Shown here: in pieces, positions 1 through 5,340 of the stretch
How positions within the stretch are numbered: position 1 is the stretch's first letter
How the letters are laid out: each line of letters opens with the position of its first letter
From: an uncultured Lachnospiraceae bacterium
Lineage (GTDB): Bacteria; Bacillota_A; Clostridia; Lachnospirales; Lachnospiraceae
Length of the DNA: 6,707 nt
Assembly (NCBI GenBank): GCA_900556645.1
Contig: USPJ01000067.1
Location: 1 to 6,707, forward strand
Reading direction: 5' to 3'
Program-made: the position numbers and the translations under genes
Notes under the pieces: generated by a model
The model's input: only the letters and a program-made list of their open reading frames with translations
Told to the model about the DNA's origin: nothing
Databases searched by the model: none

Positions 1-46
1 GGATTTTCTCTGCTTATACTTATTATTAGAAAGGGAAGTTTTTCCA

Positions 47-58
47 AAAGGATGTGAT
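47..58 (+). promoter_or_regulatory. Ribosome binding site of the DUF2508 gene
   Basis: AAAGGATGTGAT matches 11 of 12 positions of the ideal Shine-Dalgarno AAAGGAGGTGAT and lies 3 bases before the ATG at 62 (core GGA about 9 bases away). This matters because the reading frame stays open to the left edge of the window, so without the site the start would be ambiguous. It supports ATG 62. A TATACT at 15-20 could be a -10 element, but its -35 would fall outside the window, so I do not call a promoter. Confidence 0.8.
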
Positions 59-61
59 ACT

Positions 62-280
62 ATGTTTGTATTAACAAAAGAAAGTTCGAAAAAAGATCCC
101 CATTATTTGCTGCTTTTGGACAATATCCGGCAGACAAAACGAGAGCTTGATGCTGCTTACGCAAATTTTGAACATGCCGTTGAACCGGATTTGATTGATA
201 GCTCTATCTATGAATTAAATGCTCTCCAACTGCGTTATAAATTTTTGCTGGGCTGCGTAAAACAATTCGAGGAGGTATAA
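62..280 (+). CDS. DUF2508 (YaaL-type) small protein
   Basis: A 72-residue, probably cytosolic, mostly helical protein. It has the pattern I associate with DUF2508: an N-terminal helix with N-I-R-Q-T-K-R-E-L-D-A-A-Y-A-N-F (residues 21-36), then the acidic E-P-D-L-I-D-S-S-I-Y-E-L-N-A segment (41-54) and L-Q-L-R-Y-K-F-L-L (55-63). Length is normal for the family. There is no signal peptide or membrane segment. The molecular function is unknown. In Bacillus the relative yaaL sits beside recR, but the 61 bases upstream here do not encode a recognisable RecR tail in any frame, so that context is not shown. The ATG at 62 is set by the near-perfect ribosome binding site just before it. The gene converges on fliS with 10 bases between the two stop codons and shares its terminator hairpin. 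The family call is fairly secure; the role is open. Confidence 0.82.
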   Translation: MFVLTKESSKKDPHYLLLLDNIRQTKRELDAAYANFEHAVEPDLIDSSIYELNALQLRYKFLLGCVKQFEEV

Positions 281-308
281 AAAGAGGATTCTATGCTAAG
301 AATCCTCT
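279..308. terminator. Shared hairpin terminator between convergent DUF2508 gene and fliS
   Basis: A perfect 10-bp inverted repeat, AGAGGATTCT (283-292) and AGAATCCTCT (299-308), with a 6-base loop, lies between two convergent genes. On the minus strand the stem is followed by five T residues and then ATA, a reasonable intrinsic terminator for flagellin-fliS. On the plus strand it is followed by GCTTTCTTCT, a poorer T tract, so termination of the DUF2508 transcript is less certain. The hairpin overlaps the end of fliS: its stop codon (291-293) lies at the stem-loop junction, and the last residues R-G-F-L-A are encoded by the stem and loop. Confidence 0.8.
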
Positions 309-767
309 GCTTTCTTCTCCTATCATGGAATGCTCGCTCAGATGGTCTTTCTGATAGGTCATTCCTGCTACTACTTTTTCGCTGTTTTGCATCAACGGAA
401 GAGAAACATCTTCTATGGATGCCTCTTGGAATCCCTCATAGAACTTCTGCAATAACTTTTTTGCCTGCTCTATCCCCGACAAGTCATTTTTGATAAGTGT
501 CATGGCAAGCTGCTCTTTACAAAATTGATAAATGGGATATAGGTTTTTTGCAATCTCATAGTCAAAATTCAATGTACCTATCAACTGCTCGATACAATTT
601 GATGCTTCCCGGATATTTTCTTTGAACTGCTGCCGATTTGCCTCTCTATGTGCTTTTTCTGCGTCTTCCAGATATGCAAATAATATTTCATACGTAATCA
701 ATGTCAGCCCGCTTTTATTACATTGACTGATACGTCTGGTAAAATCCAACACTTTTTCTCTGTCCAT
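291..767 (-). CDS. fliS: Flagellar export chaperone FliS
   Basis: FliS binds the disordered C-terminal end of flagellin in the cytosol, prevents premature polymerisation and helps deliver it to the flagellar type III export gate. The 158-residue product is all-helical. Residues 20-45 (G-L-T-L-I-T-Y-E-I-L-F-A-Y-L-E-D-A-E-K-A-H) match the first FliS helix pattern ..ELI..LYE..L.YLEDA, and residues 55-112 carry the helical bundle (A-S-N-C-I-E-Q-L-I-G-T-L-N-F-D, N-L-Y-P-I-Y-Q-F). It lies directly behind flagellin, as expected. It is longer than the roughly 125-135 residues of well-studied FliS because of a C-terminal tail of about 45 residues (114-158) containing A-G-M-T-Y and ending R-G-F-L-A. 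From memory, clostridial relatives have a similar tail, so this is probably not a frameshift. The ATG at 767 is supported by AGGTGAT five bases upstream. The sequence is divergent, but the context makes the call firm. Confidence 0.88.
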   Translation of the reverse strand: MDREKVLDFTRRISQCNKSGLTLITYEILFAYLEDAEKAHREANRQQFKENIREASNCIEQLIGTLNFDYEIAKNLYPIYQFCKEQLAMTLIKNDLSGIEQAKKLLQKFYEGFQEASIEDVSLPLMQNSEKVVAGMTYQKDHLSEHSMIGEESRGFLA

Positions 768-772
768 TTTTT

Positions 773-781
773 ATCACCTAC
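773..781 (-). promoter_or_regulatory. fliS ribosome binding site overlapping the flagellin stop codon
   Basis: On the minus strand the sequence reads GTAGGTGAT, then five A residues, then the fliS ATG. The TAG inside it is the flagellin stop codon (778-780), so the Shine-Dalgarno of fliS is built across the end of flagellin. Ribosomes finishing flagellin are therefore placed at the fliS start, which suggests translational coupling on one transcript. Confidence 0.75.
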
Positions 782-2265
782 TGTAACAACTGCAATACCT
801 GCTGTGGTATATCATTTGCCTGTGCCAATACACTGGTGGCTGCCTGTGACAGTACCTGCTGCTTTGTGTATTCTGTCATTTCCTCTGCCATATCCACATC
901 TTCGATTCGGGACAGTGCAGATGTCATATCCTGACTGGTTTCATCCAGACTGGCAATGGCATGATCCAGACGGTTCTGGTATGCACCGATTCTGGAACGG
1001 GAGGCACTGATGGATTCCAGTGCATCATCCAATTTGCTGATTGCCCGGTCTGCACCTGTGATAGTGGTAACATCCAAATCATCAATATAAAGGCTCTTTG
1101 CTGAAATTTCAGGAATTCGCACCTCCATGGTCTGATTTTCATTGGCTCCAATCTGAAGGGTCAGAGTTCCGATATTGGTTACATCCAAGGTAACCGGATT
1201 TGCTCCCTCATATCCTTCTTCCATCATAAAGGAAATCTCAAAGCCGCCCCGGTCAGTTACTGTAATCTTGTTTCCCTCTACCGCATAAGTACAGTGGTCT
1301 CCAAAGGCAGAATCCTTATCCAGCTCAATTTTGGCATCGTTTCCTCTCGGCATAGTATCGGTATTGTTTACCGGAACGCCCAAAAACTTTGCCAGTTCTT
1401 CATTGTCACAGGAAATCTTTACCTGTGCAGTACTTCCATAGATATCTGATGTAAACTGCAACGCATCTCCAAAGGCATAATCCGTGGTCTTCTTTGTATA
1501 GGCTCCTCCTGCCTCCGTCAATGCCTGTATACTGCATTCACCCAGCTCTGCTCCGTCACGAAGCTTCTCATATACCTCCATGGCGGTATCTCCTTCGGCA
1601 ATCTTAATCTCCCGTCCGTTGATGGTAACGATTCCTGCCGCATCTGCCGGTACTGCTGCCAAATCTTTTGCCTCATTGCCGTCTGCATCTATATAGGTTG
1701 GTGCCGTAATAGGATTGGCTGCATCTGCCGGATTATTGTAAATTGCCTGTGTGGATGCCGCTGTTACGGTAAAAGTGTAATCCCCCGGCAACACCGCATC
1801 GGAAATTGCAATGCGTGATACATGGTCCGCATACACTCTGGTATCCAAACTTCCGTCAAATAATGTCTTTGTATTAAATTCAGTATCTGTAGATACTCGG
1901 TTTATTTCTTCTTTTAAGGAATCAATCTCCTGCTGAATTGCCTCTTTATCATCATCCGTATTGGTTCCGTTTGCTGCCTGCACTGCCAATTCACGCATAC
2001 GCTGAATCATGGAGGTTACCTCGTTTAATGCTCCGTCTGCCGTCTGTAAAATACTGTTTCCGTCAGAGGCATTTCTGGATGCCTGATCCAAACCTTTAAT
2101 CTGTGCTTTCATCTTGGTGGAAATCGCCATGCCTGCCGCATCGTCCTTTGCATGATTGATACGGAGTCCTGATGACAATTTTTCCATAGATGCCGCCAGT
2201 GAATTTTCTGTATTCAATAGTCGATGGTTTGTAATGACCGCTGATATGTTGTGATTGATTTTCAT
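778..2265 (-). CDS. fliC/hag-type: Flagellin (filament protein)
   Basis: Major filament subunit, exported by the flagellar type III system and polymerised outside the cell. It has 495 residues. The N-terminal D0/D1 part (1 to about 140) holds L-S-S-G-L-R-I-N-H-A-K-D-D-A-A-G-M-A-I-S (30-49) and Q-R-M-R-E-L-A-V-Q-A-A-N-G-T (88-101). The C-terminal D1/D0 part (about 405-495) holds S-R-I-G-A-Y-Q-N-R-L (424-433), S-R-I-E-D-V-D-M-A (452-460) and the end T-S-V-L-A-Q-A-N-D-I-P-Q-Q-V-L-Q-L-L-Q. The middle, about 141-404, is the variable surface region; residues 211-350 look like a flagellin_IN/FlgL-type insert (I-N-G-R-E-I, Y-G-S-T-A, I-T-V-T-D-R-G-G-F). That region contains three cysteines (C244, C286, C324), unusual for a flagellin. 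The start at 2265 has GAGGAA five bases upstream and the canonical N terminus M-K-I-N-H-N-I. Its own promoter lies upstream and fliS follows 10 bases downstream. The exact flagellin gene name cannot be assigned because these bacteria often carry several. Confidence 0.97.
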   Translation of the reverse strand: MKINHNISAVITNHRLLNTENSLAASMEKLSSGLRINHAKDDAAGMAISTKMKAQIKGLDQASRNASDGNSILQTADGALNEVTSMIQRMRELAVQAANGTNTDDDKEAIQQEIDSLKEEINRVSTDTEFNTKTLFDGSLDTRVYADHVSRIAISDAVLPGDYTFTVTAASTQAIYNNPADAANPITAPTYIDADGNEAKDLAAVPADAAGIVTINGREIKIAEGDTAMEVYEKLRDGAELGECSIQALTEAGGAYTKKTTDYAFGDALQFTSDIYGSTAQVKISCDNEELAKFLGVPVNNTDTMPRGNDAKIELDKDSAFGDHCTYAVEGNKITVTDRGGFEISFMMEEGYEGANPVTLDVTNIGTLTLQIGANENQTMEVRIPEISAKSLYIDDLDVTTITGADRAISKLDDALESISASRSRIGAYQNRLDHAIASLDETSQDMTSALSRIEDVDMAEEMTEYTKQQVLSQAATSVLAQANDIPQQVLQLLQ

Positions 2266-2323
2266 ATTCTTTCCTCGCTTTTCTTCATCTACTGGTCGCT
2301 TCCCTGCGGTTTTCCATCCTGTA
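2266..2323 (-). promoter_or_regulatory. Flagellin mRNA leader with GGA motifs (possible CsrA/FliW control)
   Basis: If transcription starts about 7 bases after the -10 element, the leader is roughly 60 nt. It contains GGA motifs in ACAGGATGGA (2313-2322), in the loop of a short CGC/GCG hairpin with loop AGGGAA (2297-2308), and in the Shine-Dalgarno GAGGAA (2271-2276). In Bacillus, CsrA represses flagellin translation by binding such GGA sites and FliW relieves it. No csrA or fliW is in this window, and the motifs are not perfect matches to the CsrA consensus, so this role is inferred. Confidence 0.35.
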
Positions 2324-2340
2324 TCTGCTATATATATCGG
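2324..2340 (-). promoter_or_regulatory. Flagellin promoter, sigma-28/SigD-type -10 element
   Basis: On the minus strand the sequence reads CCGATATATATAGCAGA. The CCGATATA matches the flagellar sigma factor -10 consensus (GCCGATAT in Bacillus SigD, GCCGATAA in E. coli FliA), and it precedes a flagellin gene, the classical target. A clear TAAA -35 box is not visible at the usual distance of 15-16 bases; the region there is A-rich (CAGAAAATAG). The same core occurs, with one difference, upstream of the FliK-like gene. No strong terminator lies between the FliK-like stop codon and this site, so read-through transcription is also possible. Confidence 0.65.
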
Positions 2341-2379
2341 TATGGTTTTCTATTTTCTGCATCCTTTCTGAAAAGAAAA

Positions 2380-5238
2380 CTATACATTTAATACCTGCAC
2401 GGTTTTGATAAAGCTCTCTGCCATATGGTAAAGAGTCTTTGTCTGTACTTCGGTTTTTTCCGAAGTCTCTTCCTCTCCCTTTGTCTGAAGCATATGGACT
2501 TTTTGAGGTTCCTTTGCCTGCACATAATGAAGCTCTGCCTTTTGTCCGCTTTCCTCTTTGAGCATTTGCAAAAACAGCTCTTCCTGCTGCCGGAATGCCT
2601 CTAAGGTACTTTGGGAATCCGATACAATATAAGCTTCCAGCTTTTCTCCATCCGTTGCAATCTGTGCCGCAACCTCGCCGATATTTTCGCCGCCAAAGAG
2701 AATATCCACTCTGCCCTTTTCCTCTTTTCCGCGGACAATCTTTAGGGATATTCCCGTTACGGAATCTCCCACCAGCACCGGTATCTGGTAGGTCTCTTCC
2801 TTTGCCATTTTGGTTCCCAGCTCTATCTGGGTCTTGGCAAGCTTCATTTCCTTTAAATCCAGTGTACTTACCTCGGTTTCATTGATCATACCCTTCATTA
2901 CGTTTTCCGCTGTTTCCGCCAGCTTCTGCTGTGCTTCTGCCATATCCTCCGGGCTTTTTAATGCCTCGGCAAATTCTGAGAGAACCTGCTGTTGTAGCTG
3001 TCTGATATCTGTATTTGGATTCTCTGCCGCCTGAGAAAACAGTTTCCGAAAGGCTCCGTTTCTGTTGGACATCATTTGCTGAAGTGCCAGAATGCTGTTC
3101 ACCGTCTTAGGCAAATCATACTGCTCTAACATCTGATATACCTCCTCCGATGCCACGGCACAGGCACCGTAAGAAGCCATCTGTTCCTGCGTGTAAGCCT
3201 TTTCCAGTTCTTCTTTCTGTGGAATCTGCTCCAAAGCTCCCTTTAACTGTTCCGGGGTCATTGATTCCCAATCCGGTATCTGTGCCAACCTCTCCGGTGA
3301 CAGCTCCCGCATGACATCTTTCAGACAGTTTTTCTGATAACCAGCTTCTATCTGCTCTGTAATGGAAGAAGTCTTGGTTTCCACAGACTCCAGACCCCCA
3401 AACTCTTCATCTATGGTATATTCTCTGCCTTCTTTTTTACTGCTGCGGACTGCGGTAATCAGATTCCTCATAGTCATTTCTCCGCTTTGTGCCGCCAACA
3501 TCCCGATGGCTGCACCGTCCGTCTTTTCCACCTGTGCAATCAGGCGGTAAATACCAATATAAGCACTTCTCTCTTCCTCTGCAATCTCGCTGTTCTGTTC
3601 TAATTTGTGAAGATATTTGCTGAAACGCTCTTCTTCATTGTCGATGTTCAATTCCTGACGGATTTCCATTGCTTTCTCATTTAACTCCGCCACATTCATA
3701 TCCAACGGATTAACTCCGGTCTTTATCATTTCCCGCACTACCTGCGGTGTCATGTTGCGAAAGGTCTGCTGTACCTCTTCATCCACTGCTTTTATCTTTA
3801 AGATACTTTCCGGGGTAATCTCCTGATTGTTATACGCCAGAATCCGAACCGCTCTCCGATTGGCTTCTGTTGCTTCTATGCCGCAGTCCTCCAAAATATC
3901 ATCCACATTGCGAAAGGCTTTCTGAATGGAATCTCCCATATCCCTTCTGGGAGCCGTCATCAACGCCTCATAGGATTCATTTGCCTTTTCAAAGGTATCC
4001 TGCAGGATTTTTCCTTCCCGGTGGATTTCCTTTGGGGTCTCCGGTGTGCCCTCCAAAATACCCAATGTATACGCCGGAACCTGCTTCATTTCTTCAATGG
4101 TCTGTTCAATCTGACGAAAAGTAGCTACGTTTTCCTCCGTAGCCTCCACACCGCCCTGCTCCAACAGATTTTTGTAGTAGGTTTCCTCTGCCTGCTTCAG
4201 TTCCTCCACAGTCTGGGCAATGCTTTCGGTATCAATGGCAACTCCTTCTTTCCCGTGAGCATAGTTTGCCTTTGCACTCATTTCCAACCGTACTTCCTCT
4301 AACTGACGGCGAGCAGTAATGCTAAGGATTGCCTCCTTTGGACGTTTTCCCTGTGCAATGGCATCGGTAATTGCCTGCAAGACTTCTGTTCCCTCTGCCG
4401 GGAGCTTTAATGCCTTTAACTCCTGATAACTGTTTAAGGTTTCCTCTGTCAACGGAATTCCCTGTTCTACCAGCCATTTGCTGTCCTGTATATTTTCTTC
4501 TGTTACTTCAAATCCATTTTCCTGTAAAACCTTTTCAATCTGTTCCTGTAATGCTTCTACATCTATGGATTCTTCCGTCTGTGGCAGATAGTTTTTTGCT
4601 GTGCTGTGTTCTGCCATATAGAGGTTTTCGATAGTCGGCTCCATCTCATTTTCCAGCATATATTTGATGGTGGCATCGGAAGGTGCTTCCAGACTTTCCG
4701 CTATTTCCAATGCTTCTTTTGTCTCTGTAAGATTTTCCTCTGTCTCAGGAAGGTCTGCCGCCTGCAATGCCCGGGTAATCTGATTTGCCACAGCAGTACT
4801 TCCTGTAATCTCTTCTAAGTCTTTTGTGCTCAGCTCTTCTCCGAAAATTTGGGTATCTACCCCGGCTTTTGCCAATTCTGCTTTAATTTTATCCACTACG
4901 GTGACGATACCTTCCACTTCCGCATCCTGACCGCCGTAGCCTTTTTCCTCTAATTTTTCGTAGTCGTTTTCAGAGGTAATGTTAGAGAGAATTTCCATCT
5001 GCTGTTTCATCCATGCCCCATCTGCTCCAAAGCCCTCTTTTTCCAATTCTTCCACATCTGTCTTTTCTTCGGAAAGAGGTTTCTCATAGGTCACGCTTTT
5101 TACGGAATAGGTGCTTCCGCTTTTTTTATCTACTTCTTTTGTACATACATTTTCTATTAAAACACTTTTACCGTCCTTATTTTGAACACCGGTATTTTTC
5201 TGTGTCACTTCCGCCAAATTGTTTGCATCTATTCTCAT
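2380..5238 (-). CDS. Large FliK-like flagellar-locus protein, probable DUF6240 family, function unknown
   Basis: A 952-residue, strongly acidic, almost wholly helical protein without signal peptide or membrane segment. Residues about 817-908 resemble the FliK C-terminal (Flg_hook) domain: a beta-rich stretch with G-R-V-D-I-L-F and N-I-G-E-V-A-A-Q-I, then G-E-K-L-E-A-Y-I-V-S, a helix with L-E-A-F-R-Q-Q-E-E-L-F, and a final strand A-E-L-H-Y-V. FliK measures hook length and switches export specificity. The match here is remote and lacks the usual L-x-P-x-x-L-G. The long N-terminal part is made of helices with a recurring G-x-E-x-T-E-x-N / G-x-P-x-T-x-E motif (about 160-485). I recall similar proteins in Lachnospiraceae flagellar regions under DUF6240 but cannot verify this. 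The ATG at 5238 has AAGGAGGT five bases upstream. The gene has its own promoter resembling that of flagellin, so it may be expressed with the filament. It could be a FliK paralogue, a filament-stage export factor, or a secreted protein; no function is claimed. Confidence 0.72.
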   Translation of the reverse strand: MRIDANNLAEVTQKNTGVQNKDGKSVLIENVCTKEVDKKSGSTYSVKSVTYEKPLSEEKTDVEELEKEGFGADGAWMKQQMEILSNITSENDYEKLEEKGYGGQDAEVEGIVTVVDKIKAELAKAGVDTQIFGEELSTKDLEEITGSTAVANQITRALQAADLPETEENLTETKEALEIAESLEAPSDATIKYMLENEMEPTIENLYMAEHSTAKNYLPQTEESIDVEALQEQIEKVLQENGFEVTEENIQDSKWLVEQGIPLTEETLNSYQELKALKLPAEGTEVLQAITDAIAQGKRPKEAILSITARRQLEEVRLEMSAKANYAHGKEGVAIDTESIAQTVEELKQAEETYYKNLLEQGGVEATEENVATFRQIEQTIEEMKQVPAYTLGILEGTPETPKEIHREGKILQDTFEKANESYEALMTAPRRDMGDSIQKAFRNVDDILEDCGIEATEANRRAVRILAYNNQEITPESILKIKAVDEEVQQTFRNMTPQVVREMIKTGVNPLDMNVAELNEKAMEIRQELNIDNEEERFSKYLHKLEQNSEIAEEERSAYIGIYRLIAQVEKTDGAAIGMLAAQSGEMTMRNLITAVRSSKKEGREYTIDEEFGGLESVETKTSSITEQIEAGYQKNCLKDVMRELSPERLAQIPDWESMTPEQLKGALEQIPQKEELEKAYTQEQMASYGACAVASEEVYQMLEQYDLPKTVNSILALQQMMSNRNGAFRKLFSQAAENPNTDIRQLQQQVLSEFAEALKSPEDMAEAQQKLAETAENVMKGMINETEVSTLDLKEMKLAKTQIELGTKMAKEETYQIPVLVGDSVTGISLKIVRGKEEKGRVDILFGGENIGEVAAQIATDGEKLEAYIVSDSQSTLEAFRQQEELFLQMLKEESGQKAELHYVQAKEPQKVHMLQTKGEEETSEKTEVQTKTLYHMAESFIKTVQVLNV
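3784..4761 (-). repeat. Degenerate helical repeats inside the FliK-like protein
   Basis: Protein-level repeat, visible by eye. The motif T-E-E-N or a variant follows a short turn in several places: L-P-E-T-E-E-N-L (163-170), E-P-T-I-E-N-L (200-206), G-F-E-V-T-E-E-N-I (242-250), G-I-P-L-T-E-E-T-L (260-268), G-V-E-A-T-E-E-N-V (363-371), G-I-E-A-T-E-A-N (453-460) and N-Q-E-I-T-P-E-S-I (471-479). In two places the paired motifs are exactly 18 residues apart (threonines 246 and 264; 457 and 475). This suggests tandem helical hairpins that have diverged. It is not a DNA-level repeat. Confidence 0.55.
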
Positions 5239-5243
5239 AGGAT

Positions 5244-5251
5244 ACCTCCTT
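5244..5251 (-). promoter_or_regulatory. Ribosome binding site of the FliK-like gene
   Basis: AAGGAGGT on the minus strand, five bases before the ATG, is a full-strength Shine-Dalgarno and fixes the start of the 952-residue protein. Together with the promoter call it leaves only a very short leader of about 20 nt, unlike the leader of about 60 nt of flagellin. Confidence 0.85.
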
Positions 5252-5254
5252 CAC

Positions 5255-5271
5255 TCTGCTATATATTTCGG
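5255..5271 (-). promoter_or_regulatory. Probable flagellar-sigma promoter of the FliK-like gene
   Basis: The minus strand reads CCGAAATATATAGCAGA, identical at 16 of 17 positions to the flagellin promoter core at 2324-2340. It sits between the terminator of glgB and the ribosome binding site of the FliK-like gene, where a promoter is needed because the terminator separates the gene from glgB. As at flagellin, a TAAA -35 box is not evident; the -35 region would fall in the T tract of the upstream terminator. Confidence 0.55.
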
Positions 5272-5281
5272 TTAGAAGGCA

Positions 5282-5330
5282 CAAAAAATAAAGCGGACAA
5301 CTGTAAGTTTTCCACTCACAGCCGTCCGCT
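5282..5330 (-). terminator. Intrinsic terminator of glgB
   Basis: On the minus strand AGCGGAC (5324-5330) pairs with GTCCGCT (5292-5298). The stem continues inward through two G-U pairs and CTGTGAG with CTTACAG, about 16 bp in all with a 7-base loop (TGGAAAA). It is followed directly by TTATTTTTT. This is a textbook rho-independent terminator 10 bases after the glgB stop codon, and it should insulate the flagellar genes from glgB transcription. Confidence 0.92.
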
Positions 5331-5340
5331 GTCTCTTCTT

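Noticed and set aside
1..61. Possible end of an upstream gene such as recR
   Set aside because: Frames 1 and 3 stop at 55-57 and 27-29, but their short peptides do not resemble a RecR C terminus. Frame 2 is open into the DUF2508 gene, but the strong ribosome binding site supports the start at 62.
1633..1737. Repeated coding for P-A-D-A-A in the flagellin variable region (residues 179-183 and 206-210)
   Set aside because: Only five residues are repeated within an alanine-rich stretch; too short to support a real repeat unit or slippage site.
2341..2379. Possible terminator after the FliK-like gene
   Set aside because: Only a 4-bp CTTT/AAAG hairpin without a following T tract is present; not enough to call, so read-through into flagellin remains possible.
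2675..2684. GCCGATATTT on the plus strand, a perfect SigD-like -10 sequence
   Set aside because: It is inside the FliK-like gene and is the complement of codons for N-I-G-E; no TAAA sits 15 bases upstream and no plus-strand gene follows. A similar CCGATATT near 1169 in flagellin also complements N-I-G codons.
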